Source: Alphaproteobacteria bacterium HGW-Alphaproteobacteria-14
GTDB lineage: Bacteria; Pseudomonadota; Alphaproteobacteria; Sphingomonadales; Sphingomonadaceae
NCBI GenBank assembly: GCA_002842925.1
Contig: PHEL01000053.1
Location: 1-34,801, forward strand
Direction: 5' to 3'
Length of the DNA: 34,801 bases
In this document: positions 24,834-34,062 of the stretch, piece after piece
Position numbering within the stretch: the first letter of the stretch is position 1
How the letters are laid out: each line of letters begins with the position of its first letter
Translations under genes and position numbers: made by a program
Notes under the pieces: generated by a model
Told to the model about the DNA's origin: nothing
Seen by the model: the letters and a program-made list of their open reading frames with translations, nothing else
Database searches by the model: none

Positions 24834-26081
24834 TTAACCAAGCTGGGCCAGATTGAGCGTGTCCAGCAGCGCAAGACGAGCCGAAATGACGCTGTTTGCA
24901 AGATTATCCGAACCCAAGTCGGCCGGATCAATCTGTTCGGGCCAATGGGCAGCGATTGTGCGTTCGATCAGATCGGCCTTGGCTTCGTCGAGCAGAAATC
25001 GCGGATCGACGGTGTCGGGCGCGCAAACCACCCGCAGTCGCAGACAGGCCGGCCCGCCGCCATTCGCCATCGACTGGCGCACGTCGACCGGAATCACCTG
25101 GCGGATCGGGCCATTCCCGGCGAGCATACCCTCGCACCACCCCCACACGCTGGCGCTTTCACGGCATTCTTCCGGCACGATCAACCCCATGCTGCCATCG
25201 GGAAGTGTGAGAAGCTGTGCGTTGAACAGATAGGTGCGGATTGCTTCCCGCAACGAAACGGCGCTCGACGGCACCTCGACCACTTCGAGCGCGGGAAAGG
25301 CCGCGCGGATCGCATCGTAAACAAGCTGCTGGTCGGCAAAGGCTTCCGCATGGGTGAACAGCACCGGGCCGTTGGCAACCGCGACGACATCATTATGGAA
25401 CGCGCCTGCTTCAATCGCGGCCGGGTTCTGTTCGATGAATATGGTGCGCGCCGGATCAAGCCCGTGCGCGCGCGCAACAAGGCGGCTTGCCTGTTCGTGC
25501 TGGCGCGCGGGGAAGCGGCCGCCGGTTTTGCCATAGACAAACACCTCGACGCCTTGGGTATCGTGGCTTTCGCACAGCCTCATGTGATTGGCCGCGCCCT
25601 CATCGCCAAAGGTCGGCGGCACTGCATCGTGGATCGCGAAGTGGCGGGTATCGCCGAATGCGATCTTCAGCTGGGCTTGCGTGTCGGGCCATTCCTGCGC
25701 GCGGTGCAGCATGGTGACGAGGTTCGCAGGGGTCAGATGGCAGCGCCCGTCGGCGGTATCGGGGGCGGGGCTGACAGTCGCGGCATTGGCGGTCCACATG
25801 CTCGATGCCGACCAAGGTGCGGCGCGCAGCTGCGGCGGCTCGGTTCCGTCGAGCGCCAGCATCTGCGTCAGCGCGTCGTTGGGACGGGGCAGCGGCAACA
25901 GGAACCCCTGCACGCCCAATCTCGCCAGATTGCCCCGCATCTTCGCCACCCCCTGCAACGCCGCCGCGCGCGGGTATGACGGATCGCCCGCATGGCTGGC
26001 ACTGGCGATATTGCCGAGGCTGAGGCCCGCATAATTGTGGCTGGGGCCGATGATCCCGTCGAAATTGATCTCTGTGAGCAT
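24834..26081 (-). CDS. astB: N-succinylarginine dihydrolase AstB
   Basis: 415 residues from ATG 26081. AstB removes the guanidino nitrogens from N2-succinylarginine to give N2-succinylornithine, two ammonia and CO2, the second step of the arginine succinyltransferase pathway. The start EINFDGIIGPSHNYAGLS is diagnostic. The C-terminal SMANGGGPACLRLRVV holds the catalytic cysteine (CLRL). An in-frame ATG at 26102 lies within the hairpin repeat and would be less natural; ATG 26081 has GGGA just before it. AstA lies 132 bases upstream, separated by that repeat. Confidence 0.96.
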   Translation of the reverse strand: MLTEINFDGIIGPSHNYAGLSLGNIASASHAGDPSYPRAAALQGVAKMRGNLARLGVQGFLLPLPRPNDALTQMLALDGTEPPQLRAAPWSASSMWTANAATVSPAPDTADGRCHLTPANLVTMLHRAQEWPDTQAQLKIAFGDTRHFAIHDAVPPTFGDEGAANHMRLCESHDTQGVEVFVYGKTGGRFPARQHEQASRLVARAHGLDPARTIFIEQNPAAIEAGAFHNDVVAVANGPVLFTHAEAFADQQLVYDAIRAAFPALEVVEVPSSAVSLREAIRTYLFNAQLLTLPDGSMGLIVPEECRESASVWGWCEGMLAGNGPIRQVIPVDVRQSMANGGGPACLRLRVVCAPDTVDPRFLLDEAKADLIERTIAAHWPEQIDPADLGSDNLANSVISARLALLDTLNLAQLG

Positions 26082-26097
26082 ATTCCCGGTCCATTTC

Positions 26098-26200
26098 GTC
26101 ATTGCGAGCGACCGTCAGGTCGCGCGGCAATCCATGGTCGAACTTTACTGCAGGCGGACGGGCCATGGATCGCCGCGTCGCTGCGCTTCTCGCGATGACG
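26098..26200. repeat. hairpin repeat element, type CGTCATTGCGAGCG
   Basis: The left part (CGTCATTGCGAGCG at 26098-26111, with GGCAATCCATGG to 26136) is the imperfect reverse complement of the right part (CCATGGATCGCC at 26163-26174, onward to CGATGACG ending 26200). I recognise the arms as a widespread alphaproteobacterial repeat. It fills the gap between astA and astB, and its left end overlaps an alternative astB start. Confidence 0.82.
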
Positions 26201-26212
26201 AGGGAGAGTCGA

Positions 26213-27229
26213 TTACCGCGCCACGCTCCACACTGTATCGCCTTGGCATACATCGAGCAGATCGGCGCTGGCCGAATCGATCGCGATGCCGCCCTCTGCA
26301 TCCAGTACCCGCGCACCAAAGCAGGCGCGAAAGGTGCCGAGGTGGCCGGTGGCAAGGATGGCCCGCTCACCTTCGCTTGCCGACAGCGCGGTCACGCTCG
26401 CCCGCACGCTGGCCTTCACGCTGGTCACATCATCAGTATGCGCGACCATGGTCGGCCCGCCATCGAAGATGTCGACATAGCCATCATGGCGAAAGCCTTC
26501 GTTTTCCAGCATCCGCATCGCCGCGCGACCAGTGGGGTGGGGCACGCCGATCACGCTGCGCGCATCCTCGCTCAGCATCGCGATATAGACCGGGTGTTTG
26601 GGCATCAGATCAGCGATGAACTGGTTGCCGTTGATCGCGTTGAAATAATCCGCGTCCTGAAAGCTCATCCCGAAGAAGCGTCCCGCGACCCCGTCCCAGA
26701 ACGGCGATCCGCCGCGCTCGTCGATGATTCCGCGCAGTTCCGCAAGGATTCGGTCGGCGAACCGCCGCCGGTGCATCGCCACAAACATATAACGTGATCG
26801 GGCGAGCAGCAGGCCCAGCCCGCCGGCGCGTTCATTGGGATGAAGGAACAGCCCGCCGACCTCGCTCGATCCCTCAAGGTCGGTGACGAGGCTGAGGAGT
26901 TCAGCGCGTACGGTGCGGTCGAGTTCCTGCGAATATTGGGTCAGCGTGTTGAGCCGATACGAATAGAACGGCCAACGTTGCCCCACCTGCGTCATCAGCT
27001 GACAGGTGCCGCGCACCGTGCCAGTGCGCGCGTTTTCAAGCACCAACACATATTGTTCATCGACCAACACATCGCCTTCGCGGGCAAATGCTGCCTCGGC
27101 ACGTTCCAGCTTGCCTTTCAAAGCCGCACGATCCGGCGGCAGGTTGGTGAAACCCCCGCCGGTCAGCTTGGCCATTTCGTAAAGCGCCTCAAGATCGGCG
27201 GAACGCGCGGCGCGCAGGCGGAAGGTCAC
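26213..27229 (-). CDS. astA: arginine N-succinyltransferase AstA
   Basis: 338 residues from GTG 27229. AstA transfers succinyl from succinyl-CoA to arginine, the first step of the AST pathway; it has a GNAT-like fold. Diagnostic blocks are FRLRAARSADLEALYEMAKLTG split from GGGFTNLPPD, then SEVGGLFLHPNERAGGLG and FWDGVAGRFFGMSFQDADYF. GTG 27229 has AGGGAG just upstream and overlaps the stop of the M20 hydrolase gene by four bases (GTGA), so translation is coupled. The reading frame runs further upstream over another gene but that part is not AstA-like. Confidence 0.95.
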   Translation of the reverse strand: MTFRLRAARSADLEALYEMAKLTGGGFTNLPPDRAALKGKLERAEAAFAREGDVLVDEQYVLVLENARTGTVRGTCQLMTQVGQRWPFYSYRLNTLTQYSQELDRTVRAELLSLVTDLEGSSEVGGLFLHPNERAGGLGLLLARSRYMFVAMHRRRFADRILAELRGIIDERGGSPFWDGVAGRFFGMSFQDADYFNAINGNQFIADLMPKHPVYIAMLSEDARSVIGVPHPTGRAAMRMLENEGFRHDGYVDIFDGGPTMVAHTDDVTSVKASVRASVTALSASEGERAILATGHLGTFRACFGARVLDAEGGIAIDSASADLLDVCQGDTVWSVAR

Positions 27230-28434
27230 GATATTGCTCCCTGTTCTAAATGGCCCATTGCGAGGCGCTCGATAACGCGGGCGGACAGCGCGGCGCGGGC
27301 CGTGAGGCTGGGGACAATCAGATATTCTTGCCGAGAATGGATCGCGCCGCCGCGCACGCCCATCGTATCGACCACGGGGACACCGCAGGCAGCGATGTTG
27401 TTGCCATCGCACACCCCGCCGGTCGATTGCCAGCGGATATCCTGCCCCAATTCGGCGCCGCATTGACGCACCAGATCGAACAGCTTTTGCGCGGCGGCAT
27501 TGACCTTCTTGGGCGGGCGGGTCACGCCGCCGTGGCGATGGGCAACGACTTGATGAATGGTTTCAATATCGCGTAGCAAAGATATGATATCACGCTCGAA
27601 CCCATCCATCGCCGCCGTCGATTTCGGGCGGATGTTGAAGCGTAGAACGGCATGGTCGGGCACGACATTATTCGCCGCGCCGCCTTCCAGCCTGGCCGGG
27701 TTGATGGTGAGATCGTCGCGTTCCAGCGCCTTCAGCCGCAGGATCAGATCAGCCGCCGCGACAATCGCATTGCGCCCTTCGTGCGGATTGCGCCCGGCGT
27801 GGGCGGACTTGCCAGTGATCGTGATCGAATAATTCCCCGTGCCGCCGCGTTCATGCGCCAGCGTCCCATCGGGCAGTGCGGCCGGTTCATAGGTCAGCGC
27901 GGCGATCTTGCCCGCAGCCAACTCAGTAATCAGCGCGGCACTGGCGAGCGAACCGGTTTCCTCGTCCGCATTGATCAGCACATCATAGCCGAGGCTGGAT
28001 GCGCCGGCCGTCTGCTCAAACGCGATCAGCGCGTGCAACATCACTGCGATCCCGCCTTTCATATCAGCCACGCCGGGGCCGTTTAGCGTCTGATCGTCCA
28101 GCCAGCGCTGGTGCTGAAAGGCATGGTCGGCGGGAAACACCGTGTCCATGTGCCCGGTCAGCAGGATGCGGCGGTTGGCCTGTGGGCGTACCCGCACCAC
28201 CAGATGCTGGCCGTGGGGCTTGTCAAAGGCGCTGCCATCGGCGGCAATCGCGGTGACGGGGGCGGGGGCGATCAGTTCCACCGCGCCGGGTAGCGCGGCG
28301 AATGCCTCGGCCAGCGCTGCGGCCTGCTGGGCGAGGCCGGGCAGATTGCCGGTGCCGGTGTTGATCGCGCTCCACGCCTGCACCTGCGCCAGCATGGCGG
28401 CGGCATCGAAGGTGGACGGTGTGATCGCAGACAT
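27226..28434 (-). CDS. M20 family metallohydrolase in the ast operon
   Basis: 402 residues from ATG 28434. A M20 amidohydrolase of the CPG2/ArgE/DapE type with two metal ions. Metal ligands and catalytic residues are visible: His and Asp in TGHMDTVFP, Asp in GPGVADMKGG, the Glu-Glu pair in NADEETGS, and a late His in RGGAIHSRQEY. The inserted dimerisation domain begins at about GNYSITITGKSAHAG. It starts the operon and is coupled to astA. The final step of the AST pathway is deacylation of N2-succinylglutamate, usually by AstE, which is not seen here; this hydrolase may do that job, by position. It is not a close AstE relative by sequence. Confidence 0.88.
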   Translation of the reverse strand: MSAITPSTFDAAAMLAQVQAWSAINTGTGNLPGLAQQAAALAEAFAALPGAVELIAPAPVTAIAADGSAFDKPHGQHLVVRVRPQANRRILLTGHMDTVFPADHAFQHQRWLDDQTLNGPGVADMKGGIAVMLHALIAFEQTAGASSLGYDVLINADEETGSLASAALITELAAGKIAALTYEPAALPDGTLAHERGGTGNYSITITGKSAHAGRNPHEGRNAIVAAADLILRLKALERDDLTINPARLEGGAANNVVPDHAVLRFNIRPKSTAAMDGFERDIISLLRDIETIHQVVAHRHGGVTRPPKKVNAAAQKLFDLVRQCGAELGQDIRWQSTGGVCDGNNIAACGVPVVDTMGVRGGAIHSRQEYLIVPSLTARAALSARVIERLAMGHLEQGAIS

Positions 28435-28556
28435 CACCCATCTCTAGACGCGTGTGCGCGCCAGTCCAACCCGTTGCAAAGTGCGCGGCCCTGCGCCATA
28501 GGGTCAGCCGTCCTCTCCTCCCCAGGTCTGCCCACGCCAGCACCACGAGGACTTGA

Positions 28557-30653
28557 ATGACTGACATGACCACCCGAGCCGGAATTGCGATTGATTCCCG
28601 CTTGGCGGCTTTCCTTGAAAAGCAAGTATTGACCCCGCTGGGCCGCGATGTTGCGGTGTTCTGGCAAGGCTTTGCCGCGCTGCTGGCGGAGTTTGCCCCG
28701 CGCAACGCTGCCTTGCTGGCGAAGCGCGACGAATTACAGGCACAGATCGACGCGTGGCATGGGGCGCGCGCAGGAAAGCCTCATGATCCAGCGGCTTACC
28801 GGGCATTCCTCGAAAGCATCGGATATCTGGTGTCCGAACCGGGCGATTTCGCCATCGGCACAAGGAATGTCGACCCCGAAATCGCCACGATGGCCGGGCC
28901 GCAGCTGGTGGTGCCGATCCTCAACGCGCGGTTCCTGCTGAACGCTGCGAATGCGCGCTGGGGCAGCCTGTATGACGCATTTTACGGCACCGACGCGCTG
29001 GATGCCCCTGCGGCACGGCCCGGCGGCTATGACACTGCGCGCGGCAACGCGGTGATAGCGCGCGGGCGGCAGTTCCTCGATGCCACATTCCCGCTGGCGA
29101 GCGGCAGTTGGACGGATTTGAGTGCGCGCGATGGGATTTCGCTGGCCAATCCGGCGCAGTATATCGGCGAGACTGAAAAGGGCGTATTGTTCAAAAACAA
29201 TGACCTGCATGTCGAAGTGGTGTTTGATTCCACCACCCCGGTGGGCGCAAGTGACGCAGCAGGGATCGCTGACATTATCGTCGAATCCGCGCTCACCACC
29301 ATTGCCGATTGCGAAGATTCGGTCGCGGCGGTCGATGCTGCGGACAAGCTCGCCGCCTATACCAACTGGCTTGGTGTGATCCGTGGCGATCTGTCCGAAA
29401 TCTTTGAAAAGGGCGGGCGCAGGCTCACCCGTAAACTGGCGGCTGACAAGGCATACACCGCGCCCGATGGCACCGGGCATAGCCTGCCGGGCCGCAGCCT
29501 GTTGTTCGTGCGCAATGTCGGCCTCCTGATGACCAACCCGGCGATCAGGCTTTCCGATGGCAGCGAAGTGCCTGAAGGTATCATGGACGCGGTCTTCACC
29601 TCCGCCATCAGCACGCTCGATGTCGAAGGCCGTGGCATCTACGGCAATTCGCGCTGCGGCTCGATCTACATCGTCAAACCCAAGATGCATGGGCCGGAGG
29701 AATGCGCCTTTACCAATGATCTGTTCGACGCAGTGGAAGACCTGCTCAGCCTGCCGCGCCATACGATCAAAGTCGGCGTGATGGACGAAGAACGCCGCAC
29801 TTCCGCCAACCTTTCCGCCTGCATCCACGCAGTGCGTGACCGGATCGTGTTCATCAACACCGGCTTCCTTGATCGAACCGGGGATGAAATCCACACCTCG
29901 ATGCGTGCCGGGCCGATGCTGCGCAAGGGCGCGATGAAGGGTGCGGACTGGCTCAAGGCATACGAGGCGCGCAATGTCGCCATCGGCCTTCGCCACGGAT
30001 TGTCGGGCAAGGCGCAGATCGGCAAGGGCATGTGGGCCGCGCCCGATCTGATGGGACAGATGATGGTCGAGAAAATCGCCCACCTGCGCGCTGGCGCCAA
30101 CACCGCCTGGGTGCCATCCCCCACCGCCGCGACGCTGCACGCGCTGCATTACCACGCCGAGGACGTATTCGCGTTGCAGCGGGCTTTGCCCGAAGCCCCG
30201 GGCCTGGACGCGCTGCTGACGATCCCGCTGGCGCAGGGCGCCAACTGGTCGGACGAGGAACTGCGCGAGGAAATCGACAATAATTGCCAGGGCCTGCTGG
30301 GCTATGTGGTGCGCTGGATCGATCAGGGAGTGGGCTGTTCCAAGGTGCCCGACATCAACGACGTGGGCCTGATGGAAGACCGCGCGACCTTGCGCATCGC
30401 CTCACAACACATCGCCAACTGGTTGTTGCACGGGGTGGTTTCCGAGGCGCAAGTATTCGACAGCCTCACCCGCATGGCCGCCAAAGTCGATGCCCAGAAC
30501 GCAGGCGATCCGGCCTACACCCCGCTGACCGGCAACGAAGACGGCGCAGCGTTCAGTGCGGCCAAGGATCTGATTTTCAAGGGGACGGCGCAGCCTTCGG
30601 GCTACACCGAACCGCTGCTTCACGCATGGCGATTGCGAAAGAAGGCGGGTTAA
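28557..30653 (+). CDS. glcB: malate synthase G
   Basis: 698 residues, standard for isoform G, which condenses glyoxylate and acetyl-CoA to malate. Typical blocks in order: [110 protein letters not shown] and [23 protein letters not shown] 28557 has GAGGA five bases upstream. It allows growth on two-carbon compounds. Isocitrate lyase is not in the window. It is divergent from the ast operon, and its stop codon overlaps the rsmA stop (shared TTAA, 30650-30653). Confidence 0.97.
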   Translation: MTDMTTRAGIAIDSRLAAFLEKQVLTPLGRDVAVFWQGFAALLAEFAPRNAALLAKRDELQAQIDAWHGARAGKPHDPAAYRAFLESIGYLVSEPGDFAIGTRNVDPEIATMAGPQLVVPILNARFLLNAANARWGSLYDAFYGTDALDAPAARPGGYDTARGNAVIARGRQFLDATFPLASGSWTDLSARDGISLANPAQYIGETEKGVLFKNNDLHVEVVFDSTTPVGASDAAGIADIIVESALTTIADCEDSVAAVDAADKLAAYTNWLGVIRGDLSEIFEKGGRRLTRKLAADKAYTAPDGTGHSLPGRSLLFVRNVGLLMTNPAIRLSDGSEVPEGIMDAVFTSAISTLDVEGRGIYGNSRCGSIYIVKPKMHGPEECAFTNDLFDAVEDLLSLPRHTIKVGVMDEERRTSANLSACIHAVRDRIVFINTGFLDRTGDEIHTSMRAGPMLRKGAMKGADWLKAYEARNVAIGLRHGLSGKAQIGKGMWAAPDLMGQMMVEKIAHLRAGANTAWVPSPTAATLHALHYHAEDVFALQRALPEAPGLDALLTIPLAQGANWSDEELREEIDNNCQGLLGYVVRWIDQGVGCSKVPDINDVGLMEDRATLRIASQHIANWLLHGVVSEAQVFDSLTRMAAKVDAQNAGDPAYTPLTGNEDGAAFSAAKDLIFKGTAQPSGYTEPLLHAWRLRKKAG

Positions 30654-31471
30654 CTCAGCGCCCGCGCCAGCGCGACGAACTCCGCGACGCTGACCGTCTC
30701 CGCCCGCCGGGTTTCGTCGATGCCGAGGCTCGCCAAGGCTTCCAACGCTCCCGGAACACCTTTCAGGCTCTGGCGCAGCATCTTGCGGCGTTGGCCGAAG
30801 GCGGCTTCGGTCAGGCGTTCGAGCATTCGGGCCGAGACGCCATCGGGCATTGCGGCGTGGGTCACGTGGACAACCGCGCTCATTACCTTGGGTGGCGGGG
30901 TGAAGGCGCTGCGGTGGACTTTCATTGCCAGCCGGGCGTCGCTGCGCCATTGGGCGAGCACGGCGAGGCGGCCATAGGCATCGTCTCCGGCTGCTGCCAC
31001 GATCCGGTCGGCCACTTCGCGCTGGAACATCAGGGTGAGCGATTGCCACAGCGGCGGCCAATTTTCGCCTGATAGCCACCGCACGAATAGCGCGGTGCCG
31101 ATGTTGTAGGGCAAGTTCGAAAGCACGTGGAACGGTGCACCAAGCATCACCGCATTGTGATCGATTTTGAGCGCATCGCCTTCGACTACAGTGAGTTGTC
31201 CGGGGAAGCTCTCCCCCAGTTCGGCCAGCGCGGGCAGACAGCGGCGGTCCATTTCGATCGCGGTGACGCGGGCGCCTGCCCTGAGCAATGCGCGGGTCAG
31301 CCCGCCGGGGCCGGGGCCGACTTCGAGCACCTGCGCGCCCGCAAGATCGCCCGGCAGCGCCGCGATCCGCGCCAGAAGCTGTTCATCGAGAAGGAAATTC
31401 TGTCCCAACGCCTTGGACGCGGCGAGGCCGTGGCGTTGAATAACCTCGCGGATCGGGGGGAGGTCAGACAC
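30650..31471 (-). CDS. rsmA: 16S rRNA (A1518/A1519-N6) dimethyltransferase RsmA
   Basis: 273 residues, known as KsgA. It dimethylates two adjacent adenines in helix 45 of 16S rRNA late in 30S assembly. The start [16 protein letters not shown], the AdoMet motif [16 protein letters not shown], the catalytic NLPYN in [12 protein letters not shown] and [14 protein letters not shown] are diagnostic. The start is GTG 31471, overlapping the pdxA stop by eight bases, so they are co-translated. It is the last gene of the lptD-surA-pdxA-rsmA operon in this window. Confidence 0.97.
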   Translation of the reverse strand: MSDLPPIREVIQRHGLAASKALGQNFLLDEQLLARIAALPGDLAGAQVLEVGPGPGGLTRALLRAGARVTAIEMDRRCLPALAELGESFPGQLTVVEGDALKIDHNAVMLGAPFHVLSNLPYNIGTALFVRWLSGENWPPLWQSLTLMFQREVADRIVAAAGDDAYGRLAVLAQWRSDARLAMKVHRSAFTPPPKVMSAVVHVTHAAMPDGVSARMLERLTEAAFGQRRKMLRQSLKGVPGALEALASLGIDETRRAETVSVAEFVALARALS

Positions 31472-32495
31472 TTGCTGCCGCCCGCGCCTTCGCCATATCC
31501 GCCGCCATCACAATCGCCGCCGCCATCGCGCCGGGATCGGCGATGCCTTTGCCCGCGATGTCGAAGGCGGTGCCATGATCGGGTGATGTGCGGATGATCG
31601 GCAGGCCCAGCGTCACGTTCACGCCTTCGTCAACCTCCAAGGCTTTCAAGGGGATAAGTGCCTGATCGTGATACATGCACAGCGCCGCATCATAGGTGCT
31701 GCGCATCCGTGGCGTGAACAGCGCATCGCCGGGGACGGGGCCGAAGGCGGCGATCCCTTCGGCTTGCAGCGCGGCGATGGCAGGCGCAATCACGCGCGCT
31801 TCTTCATCCCCGAATTGGCCGCCTTCGCCCGCGTGGGGGTTGAGCGCCGCAATCGCAAGACGGGGGGACAATACGCTGAAATCACGGCGTAATCCTGCCA
31901 GAACAATGCGCGCCTTATGGGTGATCAGGTCGGACGAAAGCAGCCCCGGCACCTTGGCTAGCGGCACGTGGACGGTTAGCGGCACGGTGCGCAAAGATGG
32001 CCCTGCCAGCATCATGACTGCATCGCGCCAACCCATGCCGCAGGTGTCAGCGAGAAATTCGGTCTGCCCCGGATAGTCCCAGCCGATGGCGGCCAAGGCG
32101 TGCTTGGCCACCGGCGCGGTCACCAACCCTGCAGCGACCTCGGCCAGCGCGAATTTTGCCCCCCGGTTAAGCGAGGCAAGCGCCACGCGGGCACCCTCCG
32201 AAGTCGGGCAACCGGGGGTCAAGGGGGCATCAAGCCCGACCAAGACCGGCAGTCCTACAGCCGCAGCGGCGTATGCCTCGGATGGATCGGCAATCGGCAC
32301 GATCGGGCAGTCGATCCGCAGCCTTTCGCCCGCCGCGCGCAACAATTCCGGCCCACCGACCACGAAGGCAGACGGGGCGCGCCGTTCTGCCCGCAATCGC
32401 GCCCACGCGCCGAGAATGACCTCAGGCCCGATCCCGGCTGGATCGCCGAGCGTAATCGCCAGCGGAGCGGCCGGAGATTTGGTCGCCGCGCTCAA
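31464..32495 (-). CDS. pdxA: 4-hydroxythreonine-4-phosphate dehydrogenase PdxA
   Basis: 343 residues. PdxA oxidises 4-phosphohydroxy-L-threonine with NAD in the pyridoxal 5'-phosphate pathway. Diagnostic are ITLGDPAGIGPEVILGAW, GHP-like LVTAPVAKHAL, the Zn-ligand histidines in THKARI, MYHDQALIPLK and TSPDHGTAFDIAGKG. The only plausible start is TTG 32495, whose bases overlap the surA stop (TTGA); no clear ribosome site precedes it, so it probably depends on reinitiation from surA. Confidence 0.96.
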   Translation of the reverse strand: MSAATKSPAAPLAITLGDPAGIGPEVILGAWARLRAERRAPSAFVVGGPELLRAAGERLRIDCPIVPIADPSEAYAAAAVGLPVLVGLDAPLTPGCPTSEGARVALASLNRGAKFALAEVAAGLVTAPVAKHALAAIGWDYPGQTEFLADTCGMGWRDAVMMLAGPSLRTVPLTVHVPLAKVPGLLSSDLITHKARIVLAGLRRDFSVLSPRLAIAALNPHAGEGGQFGDEEARVIAPAIAALQAEGIAAFGPVPGDALFTPRMRSTYDAALCMYHDQALIPLKALEVDEGVNVTLGLPIIRTSPDHGTAFDIAGKGIADPGAMAAAIVMAADMAKARAAASV

Positions 32496-33865
32496 TTGTA
32501 CTCGATATAGGCGTCATTGCGCAGATCGCGCAGGTAGCGCAGGGCGCGCTTGTTGACGCGTTCCTCCTCGATCTGATCCATCACCGCCGCGAAGGTTGGT
32601 GCGCCTGCATCTGCCGCATCATCACGCCCGCAAACCATCAGCACCCGCACGCCTTCCTGAATCCCGCCAAACAAGGGAGTCGCCTGACCGATTTGGAGGT
32701 TGAGGATGATCGCGCGCAGCTGTTCGGGCAGCGTCGCAGCCTTGATCTGCTCGTTCGTGACGACATCGGCCCCGATCGCGGCGGCGCCCGCTTCCACATC
32801 CCCGCAACCGCGCAAACTTTCGATAAAGGCACCAAATTGGGTGACCCGCGCTTCGGCTTGTTCCTGCGTCACATCGGGAGCAAAACTGATCGAGATCTGT
32901 TTGAGGCTGAGCAGAGCCTCGTTGGGATCGGCCATCAGCACCTGGCGTTTGTTGATCAGATAGAGGATCGAAAAACCGCCGGGAATCTCGATCGGGCCCT
33001 GCAATTGCCCCGGAATCATCGTTCGTGCTGCCGCACCCAGCTGCGGCGGCAATTGCCCCAGCCTTACCCAGCCCAGATCGCCGCCGACCACCGCTGTGGT
33101 CGCTTCGGAAAATTGCCGCGCATAGGCGACAAAGCTGCCGCCCGCCTGCAATTGTTGCATGATCTGCTGCGCGTTGTTCAGCACCGCCGCGCGGTTTTCC
33201 GCCGTGGATGAAAGGAAGATTTCACCAAGCCGGTATTCATCGGTGCCTTTGGCTTCGTTAAGCCGTTGGAGCACATCGTTGACTTCGTCAGCTGAGACAT
33301 TGACGAACGGCATGATGTTGCGCCGCACCAGGTTTTCCCACGCCACTTCGCCTTCGATCTGGCGTTTGAGCGATTCAGGCGAGGAACCGATGGAGATCAG
33401 ATATTCATCCATCTTCTTGGGTTCACTGCCGAAATTCTGCCCGGCAAGCTGCTGATAGGTTTGTTCCACCTCCTCGCGTGCCACCGGCATGGTGGCGGCG
33501 GCGGCGGCCTGGATCTTGAGCGTTTCGTCGATCAGGTTGCGCAGCACCTGCACCCGCAGCCGCAACAATTCCTCGCCCTCGATCGGAGCATCGGATGCGG
33601 CGGTGACAAGCGCGACGCGCTGATCAATATCGGTGCCGGTGATGACAAAACCATTGACCACCGCCGTTGCCGTGCGACGGTCGGGGTCAGCCTTGCCGAA
33701 CAGGGTGATATCTTCGGGCAGGCCAAACGGATTATCGGAGGTCGGCACCGCTAAGGTCTGCGCCGGAGCAGCGACCGGCACCACCGCCAGCCCGGCAAGG
33801 CCCACCGCCACCATCGCGGCTGCGGTTCTGCCCAATTGGGTCTTGGAAAACAGCTTCACATTCAC
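32492..33865 (-). CDS. surA: SurA-like periplasmic chaperone/peptidyl-prolyl isomerase
   Basis: 457 residues from GTG 33865 with AAGGCGGGA upstream. A signal peptide (GLAGLAVVPVAAPAQT) leads to the SurA N-terminal domain, including GFVITGTDIDQRVALV and LRVQVLRNLIDETLKIQ. A parvulin (PpiC) domain follows at about 205-310, with YRLGEIFLSS, FVAYARQFSEA, GGDLGWVRLGQLPPQL and GPIEIPGGFSILYL. A second, weaker isomerase-like region spans 320-420. SurA chaperones outer-membrane proteins, including LptD, whose gene lies upstream. The start of pdxA overlaps its stop. Confidence 0.93.
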   Translation of the reverse strand: MNVKLFSKTQLGRTAAAMVAVGLAGLAVVPVAAPAQTLAVPTSDNPFGLPEDITLFGKADPDRRTATAVVNGFVITGTDIDQRVALVTAASDAPIEGEELLRLRVQVLRNLIDETLKIQAAAAATMPVAREEVEQTYQQLAGQNFGSEPKKMDEYLISIGSSPESLKRQIEGEVAWENLVRRNIMPFVNVSADEVNDVLQRLNEAKGTDEYRLGEIFLSSTAENRAAVLNNAQQIMQQLQAGGSFVAYARQFSEATTAVVGGDLGWVRLGQLPPQLGAAARTMIPGQLQGPIEIPGGFSILYLINKRQVLMADPNEALLSLKQISISFAPDVTQEQAEARVTQFGAFIESLRGCGDVEAGAAAIGADVVTNEQIKAATLPEQLRAIILNLQIGQATPLFGGIQEGVRVLMVCGRDDAADAGAPTFAAVMDQIEEERVNKRALRYLRDLRNDAYIEYN

Positions 33866-34062
33866 TCGATCAATCCCGCCTTATGCTCGATAATCCTGCG
33901 CAAGCCTTTACGCATAGGGTGCTGTTAGCTCGCATCGGCTGAATGGCAGATGAGTCCTGTCCATCCAGATTAACGTGTCAGAGTAACACGGCCAGCCACC
34001 CATTGGCGTGCCCTTTAACCCGATTTACCCGCGCTGCCAATTCATGTGCCAATTGATGTGCC
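33866..34062 (-). other. gap between lptD and surA with short repeats
   Basis: Nothing coding is visible. TGCCAATTCATG and TGCCAATTGATG at 34035-34058 are tandem 12-bp copies with one mismatch, next to the lptD stop. CGTGT (33974-33978) and ACACG (33986-33990) are short inverted arms. A promoter for surA might lie here, but I could not assign one. Confidence 0.5.

Noticed and set aside
24945-25979. Long open frame opposite astB
   Set aside because: Antisense to a clear AstB; no recognisable domain.
28734-30155. Long open frame opposite glcB (over 470 codons)
   Set aside because: It mirrors the malate synthase codons and has no domain or ribosome site of its own.
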